The notes under the pieces: generated by a model
Told to the model about the DNA's origin: nothing
Database searches by the model: none
The model's input: the letters and a program-made list of their open reading frames with translations, nothing else
From: Zanthoxylum bungeanum
Lineage: Eukaryota > Streptophyta > Magnoliopsida > Sapindales > Rutaceae
Direction: 5' to 3'
DNA: 64,000 nucleotides
Assembly: GCA_019454045.1 (NCBI GenBank)
Contig: SKCR01033645.1
Coordinates: 1 to 64,000, forward strand
Shown here: positions 9,486-22,260 of the stretch, piece after piece
Position numbering within the stretch: position 1 is the first letter of the stretch
How the letters are laid out: each line of letters begins with the position of its first letter
Position numbers and translations under genes: made by a program

Positions 9486-10463
9486 GCTGGGTTTTCCAGG
9501 GTCTGATTTCCTTCTCCAAATTCATCCAAAGCTCAAGTTATCCAACTCTACTCCATTCCAACACTTCCAAACCAAAAATCAATATACAAAACATCATTTT
9601 ACACTCCATTTTACATGCATTAAACATCAATTCATCAAGAATCTCACTTTTAATTCATTTTATTAACTCACCAATTTTCCATCCAAATTAAACAAACGAG
9701 GTTTATCAACCTTTTTATTAACTCAAAACAAAAGGAATAATTCAATTATCATCGTACTCAAGTTCTCAACATTACACAAATACCAAATCATTAAGCTCAC
9801 CATTTAAAGAAAATAGGTCATGGATTTCTTACATTTCCCATGTTTGATTCCTACACCCTCCAAGCTTCCAATGATGCTCAACCTTTCTTCTTGGTTCTTC
9901 TTTTCTTTTCTTCTTCCTCTTCTTTTTCTTCTCTTTCTTCTCTTTCCCCCTCTTTCTCTCTCGGCTTCCTCACTTCTTTTTTCTATTTTGCTTCTAATTT
10001 CTTTTGGTATTGATGAATAGTAGTCCCTTTATATAGTGGGACTTAATTGATACAAAGAACAATGTAGAAGTGTCTAAAGAAATGGAGAAATTTGGAGATT
10101 TTATCACTTGGGTCAGAAATTACTATTCATATGAATTTTTGACTTGCTTATTTGACCTATTTCTGGTCCGATTTTGGAAAAATGTTCAACGTGGAAATTG
10201 TAGGTTTCGATTTCAGATTTCCGATGATATAAAATTCATAAAAATTGGAGATCGTACGAAAAAGTTACGCCCCAAATACCATGAGCGGTCCAAAGGAAAT
10301 ACGGTACAGTCTTGTCTTGGGACTTCAAGGAATTTACCGATCGTCTCCAAAGTCATTCTATGAGCATATTTGAATCCCAACATAATTTATTTTACGTGTC
10401 TTCGTCCCGTACATAACAATATCACTGTATGTAGTAGTAAAAACTAACGGTCGTTACAATAAT

Positions 10464-11379
10464 TCCCACGTGATTGGGAAAAAAGGTCTCTAAAAGAAAG
10501 TAGTTCTATCTAACCATTTTTAACCGCTCACACAAGGAAATGAAATAGTCGAGAATTTTGAGTAACTAGTGGATCTGCTAAAATACATTATGATAAATCT
10601 CATCAATAATATGGGTTCTATGGAGAGTCCATCTACTCCCAATCGACCGTAAAAATTAAAAAAAAAAAAATTGTGGAAGAAACCCTAAATTATTGTATTT
10701 GAATAATTTCCTATTAAGCTATTTATCCATATATATAACATATTTCTAAATTAAAAAAAAAAAATCATTTTTCTCATTTGGATTAATTATTTCTTTCTCT
10801 ATTCAATTTAATTTTTTTTTAACTAAATGTGACTTAACTCTATAAAATTGGATTTTACACACTGCGTTCTAATTTGTAACAAGTTATATGATTGTAACCT
10901 GTGAGTTGTATACATTGAGGCAAGCAAGACCAATGTGAAGTCTAGGATGATGAGAATGTTTGTCAGTGACAAGAAATTGGTGGCTGATTCAAGTTGCAGA
11001 AAAGTCTTATTTTTGTGTACAGATTTGTATGGACAAAACAAGAAATTGGTGCCATGATGGAGACAAAATGACCCTAATATTAAATCTCTTACTTAAGATA
11101 TATTCCACTAACCAAAATTCGATTTACGTATAAAGTTTGCGGGGCCATATTAGCTCCAAAATTGGATGGAAATTAAATCTTTAAAGTCAGATTTGGCCAT
11201 TCTAAAAAAGATACATAAAGTAGAACAAAATAAATCTTTAAAGTTAAATCTTTTTAAGTTAGATTGTAGTTTCTTTTATTTGCTTCACACTTGACTTGAG
11301 TCGCCTTATCTTTGATTGGTTTTTTTGGTCAAGAAAAAAAGGGTCCTGGGCCCCTGGCACTTGTATTTACACTTATATT
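10464..11379. other. AT-rich intergenic DNA, no gene recognised
   Basis: Poly-A and poly-T runs and short frames only. No protein, RNA or repeat family is recognisable. Confidence 0.5.
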
Positions 11380-11621
11380 TAGCTCATATTTAATATAGTT
11401 TCTCTATCGGTTAAAAGTATTTTTTTGGATTTGAAAAGTTCTTTGGAATATTTTGGTGGTATTTGATTATATTTTGAGTATAATTTTTGAAATTATATTT
11501 AGCGCCTAATTAATATAACTTCTCTATTGGTCTCAAAAGTATTTTTTTTTTTTTTTGAAAAGATCTTTTTAATGAATTGGTGGTATTTGGTTATATTTGA
11601 GTATAATTTTCGGAATTAAAA
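11380..11621 (+). repeat. Tandem duplication, unit about 120 bp
   Basis: Two adjacent diverged copies each contain ATATTTAGC, TTCTCTAT, a T-run ending in GAAAAG, TGGTGGTATTTG and GAGTATAATTTT in the same order. Confidence 0.65.
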
Positions 11622-11725
11622 ACTATTATCCTCTACTAGTAAAAGTTCAAATTTTGGACGATTGAAAATAGAGATTGTAATTTTTTTCGATATGAACTAT
11701 CTAGAATATCCTTAATATATATATA

Positions 11726-12098
11726 TCTATATTATAAAGTACAATGGTGTGGGAGGAAAGAGAGTGTAACAGATAGTTATGATTAAGAGAGATAATATAT
11801 CCAAATGCTATCTTTATGTGGCTTAATTGACGGCTCAGATCATTTCATTATAATCTAATGGCTGATTAATAATCCTTTCATTATAGAATTTCTATAAAAA
11901 TGGAAAATGAAAACTACCAAATAAATTAAAGAATAAAATCATTTATTAATAGAAAATAAAAACTACCAAACAAATTAAAGAATAAAATTATTTAATTAAA
12001 AAATAAAATCATTTCATTATAAATAAATTAAATAACAAAATCTCAATCTCTTTGTAAATTCTGTAACACTGTGTTGTTGGCACGGGCAAAAACACTAG
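11726..12098 (+). mobile_element. Small non-autonomous Helitron (373 bp)
   Basis: The 5' end TCTATATTATAAAGTA and the 3' end GGCACGGGCAAAAACACTAG match the typical plant Helitron pattern: TC start, CTAG end, a GC-rich hairpin just before the end, insertion between A and T. The base before is A (11725) and the base after is T (12099), as expected. The terminal hairpin is weak here (GTGT...GCAC around 12071-12083). No coding sequence. Confidence 0.65.
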
Positions 12099-12151
12099 TA
12101 TATATATATATATCATTCTCAGGTCAGTTACACGAAAAATCACTAATATTT

Positions 12152-12420
12152 TGCTTGCATCCGGACGATAAAAAATTCATTCAAATTTCAAAATTTTTAT
12201 TTAGACTATTAAAATAAACTATTTATTTTAATAATGAATCCCAAATCAAATTTGAAAATATCCAAATTACCCTATTGTCGAAAATAGCCTAAAATATAAA
12301 CTTTTTGTATTTTACTCATTTTAGTCCAAAAGTCTCAAAATCACATTTAGGTGTTTCTAAAATACTACTAAAATGATTAATATACTTCTAATCATGCAAT
12401 ATGCGCATATGATCAAATGA
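12152..12420 (-). mobile_element. Family-A Copia LTR fragment (A1)
   Basis: About 270 bp align with the left end of the LTR at 18535-20908. Shared blocks include ACTATTAAAATAAACTATTT, CCCAAATCAAATTTGAAAAT and TTTTACTCATTTTAGTCC. The rest of this LTR is missing. Confidence 0.65.
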
Positions 12421-12824
12421 ATTAGAAACTTCAATTAAATGGGCGTGACTGATCAGTTTGTTAATCGGTTTTGGCTTCGGTCAATAGCAACATGCACTTT
12501 AAATGTTGGTGTTTTATTTGATCATCACCATGTTTACAAAGAAGCACTTGCGCATGAATGAATATGATCAATGTCCTTGTGGCCTTTCGACTTCAATGCA
12601 AACAAGACACCATGCGCATACTTTGATCCTGTGTGCGTGAACGATACAAGGGCTGTTCGGATCTGAATTTTTGGCAAAAAATTCTGGATTTATATGAGAA
12701 GAGCAGAAAAATTTTTGAGGTCGATCCTAGGTACCTAAGCCGCTCCACTGCGTGAGGGAAAGCGTTCCGTACAAGGACAATCTTCATATCCATTTCTCAG
12801 TCCGAAAAATTTTCGGGCCCTTTT
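12421..12824. other. Unassigned sequence
   Basis: Mixed-composition DNA between LTR fragments, with no recognisable frame. Short frames such as 12593-12793 (-) have no known similarity that I can see. Confidence 0.35.
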
Positions 12825-13262
12825 TATTAGGGTTGGTGCTCGGAATGTCAATCCGGATTGTATTTATTTCCGATTCATGAATACGAACAATTCATTTTTC
12901 CATAATATTACTTAATTATGGTAGTACTTCTTGCTTTTATATACATATTCGATTTAATTACGATTAGATTGAAAATAAATATGGTTTAGTGATATGTATA
13001 TATTAGACAAAGACCTGATAATATATTTTGTAGTGCGCAGTTACAAAATAGTTTGTAGTTGACATTGAGAAGTATCACTACTAGAAGTATATTATCAAAT
13101 AAAATTCCTGGTCAAGATTTACTAACACGGGTATGTTAGTAAAATTCGTTGAGACCAGTACATGTTGTATATCGTGACTTAGTCTAATGGTTTATCTCAA
13201 TGAACCATGAGTCTCGGGAGACTCGTATTGACATGTAGGTGTTTATTTGATAAACACTGAAC

Positions 13263-15838
13263 TGTTGGGGTTTTATGGCGGAATATCGGTAACGCGGCGG
13301 GAACGCGAAAAATCAAAATTTTCCGATTTCAAAATTTTTCTTGGATCAATTAAATAAAGATATTTATTTAATTACTCAATTATCAAATTCTGAAAAATTA
13401 TACAAGAGATCAAATTTCTTGGTAATTACAAATTAATCATTTTAGTCCTAAAATTGTCAAATGTAATTTTGGATGATTCAAAATCACTTCTAAAATGATT
13501 TTCAACATATCCAATACATCAAAATCATATTTACAACAAATCCCCAATTTTTATACATATTGCCGAGAGCCCCCCAAATTTTCAGTTTTTTACAATTTGG
13601 TCATTTTGTTCAAAAACAAGTCAAGATCAAATCCATTCAACCTAAAAATTTACATGCATCATATACATACCATAATGCATCACATATATGAAAAGCCCCA
13701 AATTTGGAGTGGGTTATGAGCCCTAATATTTCAATTTCACCAAATTGTCCAATTTTACCAAATCTTTAAAATCCAACACTTTAATCCATTCAATACTTCA
13801 CCAATCTAGCCTCACCACTTTGAAACAACTCTAGAACAATTCAAGGAGTGGCTTACCAACTCTGGAATGAAAACTTGATTTTCCAAAAATCAAAAGTAAA
13901 GCTTTGAAACCATTTCAAGCTTACTTACATGCATCAATCTTTCATCAAAGTTCACAACCAAATTAAACACAAACTATAAGAAGAGAGACAACACCAAAGA
14001 AACACAAAATGATGCTAATCATGTAAGAAATAATTTTCACGTTGAAGACTTTGAAGAATAACTTACAAAACCATGATTTTCCAAGCCATATTCCTTTAGC
14101 CTTCAAGCTTTTCTCTCAACTACTTTTGTATTATGTTTGGTGTCTAATAAACTTGTTCTAACCCTAAAAAAAAGGAATGACACAATTTATACTTCCCTAA
14201 CTTGCCTTGGCCGAAATTGGTGAAAGAAATAAATCAATATCTAGATATTTAATTTTATTTAATTTACTTTTCCAACTTGTAAAAGCCATCATCAACCATT
14301 TAATGATTTCCTTTAAAGTAAAAAAAAAAAACAACTCAAAAATATAACAATTATATTTAAATTAGGGTGATGGCCGAAAATGGCAAAAGAATAAAAGAAA
14401 TAGATATTTTCATTTTAAACAATTTAATCAAATATATAAAGAAGTCAAAACCATTTTGACAACCTTTTCCTTTAAGTATAAAGTCAACAATTTACACTTA
14501 TAATCATTTCTTAACTTTATCATTTGGTAAGATATTTATATTTTAATTATATTAATTATTTAACAATTAATTAATTAATTAAATACAAATATCTCAAATA
14601 TATGTATTATATTTACTTTAAACATCTCAAATACATATATAAATGATATATGTCAAATACCTTTATTTGACAATTTATTAATGTGTATTTAATAATATCA
14701 TATATTAAATACAAATACACATTAATTAGGAAATGACGGTTCGGCCAGTTTGCATGCATCTTTCGTTTAACGTTTAAACGATTTATAAATAATCATCATT
14801 ATTCATAAAAGTTTCCATAGTCCTCTACGAGTATATTTCATTAGTGAGACTCTCTAGATTCAGGTATATCTATCCCAAAATCCAATTTCGTGTCCACAAT
14901 TTACCCACCCGTAAATTATGACGACCATAGATAAACTAGCTGAATCATACAGGTCGAGGTCATTGCATACATATAATCCCTCCGTCACAGGTATCCGGAT
15001 AATCCCAGAGATATAAATGTAAACGTCAAATCTCTATAGGTATTATCCCGTCGACGTTTCTATTAGCAATCTATAAATAACATTCGGAACTCACTTCCGA
15101 AGTATACTATGGCCATAGATTTAACTGATTGCTAATCACATATGGACTACCTATGCTCTATACACAGAACTGACGGATCCTATCTTGACACACACAAGAT
15201 ATCCTGAGGATCGATCCACACCCAACGAACATGCGGAGGTCTGATCTAAATAGATCGGTGACGTGACTTCCATCTAAGTGTGGAGGATGTCTCATACATC
15301 CACAATGGTATCTCAAGTCGAATGACCACTATTCTACTCAACCCGAGAAGATTCTTATTGACGTTGGTGTACCATCCATTAAGAATCTTCGGTGATTCGT
15401 TAAGTATTTATCCACTATAAACACTTACACGTTTATACGAGTCTCCCCAGACTCATGGTTTATTGGGATAAATCATCGTACCAAGTCTCGATATACGACA
15501 TGTACTGGTCTCAACGGATTTGACTAACCGACCTGTGTTAGTGAATCTTGACCAGAAACAATATTTGATAATATACATTTAGCAGTGACATTTCTCAATG
15601 TCAATTACAAACTAGCTTTGTAACTGTGCACTGCATTATATATTATCGGGCCTTTGTCTAATATATACATATCACTAAACCACATTTAGTTTCAATCTAA
15701 TCGTAATCAGATCGAATACGTATATAAAAACAAGAGGTGCAACTATAAATAAGTAATATTATGGAAAAAATGATTGTTAGTATTCATGAATCAGACATAA
15801 ATACGGAGCGGATTGGCGCTCTGAGCACCAACCCCAAC
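13263..15838 (-). mobile_element. Family-A solo LTR (A3), 2576 bp, inserted in an opposite-facing LTR of the same family
   Basis: It starts TGTTGGGGTT and ends AACCCCAACA. It is flanked by the perfect duplication TGAAC (13258-13262 and 15839-15843). The termini are 10 bp inverted repeats. No PBS, PPT or coding interior is present. Because the host LTR A2 faces the other way, the result is a large imperfect palindrome. Confidence 0.9.
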
Positions 15839-16821
15839 ATGAACGACTCACCGATGATTTCCTAAAATATGATACACCAACGTCAATAGGAATATTCTCG
15901 AGTCGAGTAGCATAGTTGTCATTAGACTTGAGATATCATTGTGGATGTATGAGATATCCTCCACACTTTGATGGCAGTCACGTCACCGATCTATTTATAT
16001 CAGACATCCGTCTGTTTGTTGGGTGTGGACTGAAGCTCCTGATATTCTATGAGTATCAGATAGAATCTGCCATTCCTGTGTACAGGGCATAGATATCATG
16101 TATAGATTTGCAATCTAGTAAATCCATGTTCCTGTTATACTTCGGAAGCGAGTTCCGAGTATTATTTAGAGATCATAAATTTAAAAGTTGATTATATTAT
16201 ACCTTAGGGATTTGACTTTCGTATCTATATCCTCGGTATAATATTGATAGCCTGTGACGGAGGGATTATACGTATGCAATGACCTCAACTTGCATAGTTT
16301 AGCGAGATTATTCGTGGTCATCATAATTCATGAGTGGGTGAATTATGGACACGAAATTGGATTTTGTGACGGATAAACCTAAACTTAGAGAGTCCCACAA
16401 TATGAAGTGTACTCGTTGAGCACTTGGACAACGCGCTATGATTAATATAGATTATTCATAATACTTCAGTGAATTAAACTAATTAATTCGAATCGTTTAA
16501 ACGATTAAACAAAAATACATGCATTATGGGCAAATAATTAATGTGTATTTGTATTAGATACAAGATTTGATTTGATACATATTAATTATTTTTCAAATGA
16601 GACTTTGACACATGCCATTAATATATGTATTTGTTATTTAATGTAAATAAAAATACATATATAATAATAATCGTATTAATTAATTATTTAAATGTTAAAT
16701 ATCTAAATAATTAAATTATATCAATATTACATAATTCTTATGTAATATGTTTGATTATTATTAGTTACATGTGGCATGATTCTATTAAGCATAAAGTTTA
16801 CAAATTGAGTTTGTTAACTTA

Positions 16822-17186
16822 GAGTCTGTTTGGTTGGGGGGTTTTGGAGGGGATGGGAGGGGAGGGGAGGGATTATTTTAAATTATGTTTGTTTGGTTCA
16901 ATTTTTTGAAGGGGAGGGGAGGGGAGCAAAATCCCTCATAAGCCAATTTTAGCCCCCCTCCAAAAGTGGGGGGTTTTGGAGGGGAGAGAAAGTGATGAAT
17001 TAAAATTTTAAATGCAATTACTAAATTATCCCTACTTATATTGTTTTAATTTTATTTATAACAAGTTATAAGGATAAAATAATAAATTAGTTTTAAAATC
17101 CCTCCCCTCCCTTCTTGAACCAAACATATATCTAATTAAAAACCCTCCCCTCCCCTCTCATCCCCTCCTTTGAACCAAACATATAT
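16822..17186. mobile_element. MITE, PIF/Tourist-like, G-rich/C-rich
   Basis: It begins GAGTCTGTTTGGTTGG and ends GAACCAAACATATAT, giving an inverted TGTTTGGTT/AACCAAACA core, with TTA on both sides (16819-16821 and 17187-17189). A TTA duplication is typical of PIF/Harbinger MITEs. The left part has repeated GGGG blocks (16837-16872 and 16911-16925); the right part carries matching CCCC blocks, so the element folds into a long hairpin. Confidence 0.55.
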
Positions 17187-17960
17187 TTAATTAAAGCTTA
17201 TTATTATTGATTAATTTGATTGATTGACCAAATGACCAAAATACCCTTATTCTTTTCTCCCTAAGTCGGTTTAAGCTTGATATTTAAAGAGAGAAAATTT
17301 TATTTTCTCCATTATTCACCTCCATGGCCGAAACCTTTACCAAAAGAAAAGCTCCCAAATTTTCTTGGAGAATCAAGGAAGAAATTGAAGAAATTAAGAA
17401 AAAAATTTAAAGAAATTACAAGATTTGGAGGTAATCTTCAATAATCTTAAACTCAGAAAGCTTGTTTCTTGTTCTTGAATATCTAGAATAGTTCTAGGGT
17501 TTATTCCTTTCTTATATTTTGGGGCTTTTTGATTTGGAGGATAGATCTGGAGGCTAAATGCATGTGTGAAGTTAAATTGGATAATATTATTGTAATATTA
17601 GTTCAATTTTGTCATTTGATGACTTGTTTCCATTCTAGAGTGTTATGACCACTCTTGCAACTCCTAGAATTGTTCTTGAGTTCTTCATTTGTGGTGACCT
17701 TTGTTGGTGTAATTATTAATATGATTAATGTTGAGAAATTTGGATTTAAAGCATGAAAAATGATATTTTTAGTTGCCAACTCAGATCTGGAAATTCTGTG
17801 TTTTTGGTGATGAAACGTATGTTTTATAAATATATTGGATGTGTTTTGGGAATTGGAACAATTGTCATAAATTATTTTGGAGTTGAAATATGCAAAAACG
17901 ACGAAAAACGGCATTACCGGATGAGTTTCGAGCTTATTGGGTGTCTGCTGTCCAAACATA

Positions 17961-18534
17961 TATTTTAGCTCACTGCTTTGGCACGTTCTTGTCTACATAT
18001 TATTTATTAAGTTGACAACCATTGTCAATCACAAAAAGTATTGTCAATCACAAAAAATGACTCATAATTTGTCAGTCCTGATCGTTTCCCGTTGTGACAG
18101 CTTTGGCACGTTCACAATGAGGCGTTTTCAAGACTTAACTTGTCAATGATAAACTTAAACTACTCATGTAGTCCTGAAAGCTTTGGCACATTTAGGATTT
18201 TTATTTTCAATTAAATTTATCTATATCTAAATATAATCGGTATAAATAAATTCTTATCGATTACATTCTCACAGCTTTGACACGTTCTTGAATATAGCCA
18301 TAGAAATTTATTTATATCCATATTGACAAGGCGGACCAAGGAAAAAGCATACACAAATACAAATTACTTTAAAGCCTTATTAAAGGGAAATTTTCCTTTA
18401 AACTTTCAAACAGATTAGTTAGATCCAATCTTAGAAAACATGCATCTACGAAAATAAGTTTTAGATTACATATCAAATATCATGCTAGAATCATTTCATG
18501 AATTAAGAATCAGACTCACTCTGATACCATTTAT
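17961..18534 (-). mobile_element. Copia family-A leader region with primer binding site
   Basis: Minus-strand TGGTATCAGAGT (complement of 18518-18529) lies five bases from the LTR at 18535. It matches the plant initiator-tRNA-Met primer site. The region to its left contains four copies of a CTTTGGCACGTTC block (17975, 18099, 18180 and 18274) about 80-125 bp apart, followed by the shared words ATATTGACAAGGCGGACCA. This corresponds to the leader between PBS and gag of the Copia element at 43666-52348. Gag and pol are absent, so this is a deleted element. Confidence 0.7.
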
Positions 18535-20908
18535 TGTCGTTTTTACAGTTTTGTCGGGTAGCGTAGCGGAAGGCGAAAAATCTAATTTTTCAAATTTCAA
18601 AAATTGTAATTAGACTATTAAAATAAACTATTTATTTTAATATTGAATCCCAAATCAAATTTGAAAATATCCAAAAAAACCCTATTGCTGAAAATAGCCT
18701 AAAATATAAAATTTTACATTTTACTCATTTTAGTCCAAAAGTCTCAAAATCACATTTAAGTGTTTCTAAAACACTACTAAAATGATTAGTATACTTTTAA
18801 TATACTCAATTGCATCCATATAATAAAAGTCTCAATTTAGCATTAGGCATAAACCCTAGAAAATCCAATTAATTAAATTTTCACTAAATTGACTTTCAAT
18901 CTAGCATTAGAATAATCTTTTCAACATTCTTAAAGCCTCACCACATCCAAAAACACTCAAGAATAATCCTAAGATTCCATAAAGTGGCATAGAAACTCTA
19001 GAATAACAACTTAAATTTCCTAGAGAAAATTTAACTCTAATAACCATTATGAAGCTCAATGTTTCATCACACATACATGCATTCATCCCAACAAGCATCC
19101 AAGAAGCAAAACCCAAAATCAAGAGAAGATAAAATCAAATATACATCTCATGTATTCTCAACAAAGCAAAATAAATAATTTCCTAACTAAAGGATTAAGA
19201 AACTTACCTTAAATTTCCAAATCTTTGAGCTTAAACTTTGATTTTAATTCCACCAAATTTTCCACTTTCTTAGGATTCACTATTTTGATCTCTCTTTGTT
19301 GTTGTTACAAAGAAGAAAAGGAATTAATCCATTTTCTATGCCTTGGACGAAAATTGGCCCCAAGGAGAGAGAAAATTAATTTATTATTTGAAATAATTAC
19401 AAAAGAAGAAAAATATATCATCCCACTAATATTTAAAAAGGCCACATGTCACCATTTAATGTATAACACATGTCATTTCCATAAATGACATATACTTATA
19501 TATATTTAAAATACATTTATTTAATAGATTAATTAATCAATATTTTAATTAATTCATTCATTTAATTAAATGTATAATGTATTTCTACATTTACACTAAA
19601 TGATAAAATACATTCATGGTTAACATATGTTTCAAAATGATTTGGTAATTAATTAATGCATATCTAATTAAATTATGTATCTAATACATATACACATTAA
19701 TGTAGAAAATTACTGAATGTCTCAACATGTGTAATTTTCTTTTAACCGTTAAACAATTTCCGAATAATCAATATTATTCGTTTTAAGTCGCTCTAGTGCT
19801 CTACGAGTATTTTTGATTATGTGAGACTCTCTAGAAAACTAACAGAAAACTGATTTAAGATTTCCCCCCTTAACAACCCCGGAGGAACGCAGGAGGGAAG
19901 CGGGGACCACAAACTCCCCTTCCTCGAATGGGAGTTTGCTTTCTAGCATATATAGATGCTGCAGGTCGGTTGTCGTCGACGGAATGAATCGGTTTGTCTT
20001 TGAGTTCAGGCATATCCATCACAGAATCCAATCTAGTGTCCATATTTACCCACTAATAAATTTTGACTACCATAGATATTCTTGTTGAATCATACAAGTT
20101 GAGATATTCGCATACCTATAATTCTTCTGTCATAGGTATCCGGATAAATACCATAGACATAGATATAATCTTCAAATCTCATAAGATAGAATCTCGTCGA
20201 CGTATAGATTCGTGATTTCTCAATAACACTCAGAACTCATTTCCGAGTGTACCATGACCATGGATTTGGTAAATCGCAATCTCATGAAGTGGACACCTAA
20301 ATCCTGTAAGTAGGACTGACAGATCATCTCTGGATACAACACTGAATATCATGAGCATCAATTCACACCCAACGAATAGCGGAGGTCTATCCTAAAAAGG
20401 TCAAAGACGTGACTGCCATCAAAGTGTGTAGGATAACTCATATATTCACCGTGGTATCTCAAGTCAAATGACCACTATACTACTCAACTCGAGAAGATTA
20501 CTATTGACGCGAGCGTACCATCTATTAGGAATGTTCTGTCATCCGCTATGAATACGTACATGTCTATACGAGTCTCCATAAACTTGTGGCTCACTGAGAT
20601 AAATCACCAGAATCTAATATTCTGATATACAATACGTACCGGTCTCCCGAGTTTACTTACGGACCAATAATGTAAACCTCGACAAGGAATAGTTTAAGAA
20701 TGATACTATTACAACATTTCTTAATATCAATTGCGATGCATTTGTAATTACATTATAATTTAATCATTCATTGGTCTTATACGTCATTACCATTTAAAAG
20801 ATAATTTATTGACGAAACTGTATATTTTATTCATAATAAAATATTGTTCATACACGTATTTATAGGAAAATACATGAGAAATCGGCACGCCGAGTACCAA
20901 CTCCAACA
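18535..20908 (-). mobile_element. Family-A Copia LTR (A4), 5' LTR of a deleted element
   Basis: The ends are TGTCG and CTCCAACA. It shares the ordered LTR blocks of A3, such as CTCTACGAGTATTT, CCCACTAATAAATTTTGAC, TAGAATCTCGTCGACG and ATACGAGTCTCC. It directly adjoins a PBS on its left, so it is the 5' LTR of a minus-strand element whose other LTR is not found intact. Confidence 0.75.
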
Positions 20909-22260
20909 TAAATATCAACAAAAGTCACAAAATTTTGGAAGTGCTTAAAATCATACTAAACTCGTGAATAGATTTCACATCCAAAAACTCACTTGTAAGA
21001 GAAAGTCCATGGCCTTATAAAGTATTAATCAATCTCATATTTAGTAAATGTGGGATAAATGAACAATACATTCCACCATGTTATGTAGCTGAATTAGTCC
21101 CGATAGAACATTGTAATATCAACATTAATTTTTGTACCACACAATTACAATTGGGAGATATGATGTTGTTCTGATACTACTTGTGATAAATATATAGGTA
21201 GAATTAATTCATAAAAATCGAGTTATAAAGAGAGGAGGGAACTCATAAATTTATAAAACACTAATCACGTTAATACTTGACCAATATATGAGAAATGCGC
21301 CATAACACTCACCCTTGATTACAAAATAAGGAACTCAATATGCTCACCTATTGGGAAATAATAATTAAAATACGAAGCAAGATTTAAATAATTAAAATCA
21401 AAGAAAAAGAAAACAATAAATGTGCAAGTTAATTAAGACAACAACCATAAATGAACGAGCAGTAAAATCTACCATACCGAATCGTACCATCACCATAATT
21501 ACTGCCACATCACAGTTAGTAGTTACCATGCACTTCTCTAGATTTACCAAACCAAAACCACTGTTAAAAACATCAGTGATTTTGTATCAAAATCAATCAA
21601 ATTTTTACCCCAATTTTCGGATGATTTGATAGCTTTGAAATCCAAGTCCCAAGAACATTAAGCCGCCATTTCTTTAATCCTCCAGAATTTATTCAAACCA
21701 CGGACACCTTTTGATTCCCAATATTGCATTCAATTTTAAGGTATCAAAAGTACCATTCATTAATAGTCCCACAATATTTTATATATTATAATCAATAACT
21801 ACCATTTACCCCGGCTATTTTATTACCATTTCACCTTAAAAATTAAGATTTAATTATAATTTTATTCTTAATTCTTGATGTATTAATATTATTTCTTTAT
21901 TTTTTAATATTTAAAAAATTATAAAATCTAAATAAATTTATATGACACAGTAAAATGAATAAAATAAAATAAAAAGATAAATTGATAATTAAAACTAAAA
22001 ATTATTTAAGAATAATAAATAATAGATATGTTAAACATAATTAAAACTCATAACCTAAATAATAAATATAGTAAAACCAATGTTAAATAAAAATAATAAC
22101 TTTTCCTAAACTTTCATAATTTGTCCTTTAAATTATAAAAAAAAAAAATAGTATGAAGTTATGTTTATGTTTCTTTTTTTGCAAGAATAAATATATCTTT
22201 TATTGAGCTTATAGAAATTATGTTCATGATAGATGGTAAATCTGATATTGGAATTGAATG
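20909..22260. other. AT-rich DNA, no gene recognised
   Basis: Low-complexity sequence with A/T runs. A segment around 21000-21120 resembles decayed LTR sequence, but I cannot assign it. The 69-codon frame at 21420-21629 (+) shows no recognisable domain. Confidence 0.4.

Larger units (their letters stand above)
7912..10458 (-). mobile_element. Solo LTR of the LARD-like family (2.55 kb)
   Basis: It begins TGTAACATCCCC and ends with CGTTACA. It is flanked by the perfect 5 bp duplication ATAAT (7907-7911 and 10459-10463) and has no interior, so it formed by LTR-LTR recombination. In reverse complement it matches, block by block, the LTRs of the full element at 33572-42724. Shared blocks are the region around GAACGAGCTCGAGGGGATGG, the ACATGTGCACATGT block, the CGTCGCGACGC cluster, AGGGTCTCGTATCAG and the TGTAACGA start. 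Overall similarity looks clearly lower than between the two LTRs of the full element, so it is a different subfamily. Short frames inside (for example 8388-8780 +) come from an internal tandem repeat and are not genes. Confidence 0.9.
12825..17960 (+). mobile_element. Family-A Copia LTR in + orientation (A2), interrupted twice
   Basis: The left end TATTAGGGTTGGTGCTC (decayed TGTTGG start) and the sequence up to 13262 are the reverse complement of 15415-15840. It resumes at 15844 and runs in the same reverse-complement relation to the rest of A3 up to at least 17750. The interruptions are solo LTR A3 (13263-15838) and a MITE (16822-17186). The exact right end is uncertain. The short frames 17612-17959 (-) and 17753-17968 (+) lie inside it and are not supported as genes. 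Confidence 0.7.
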
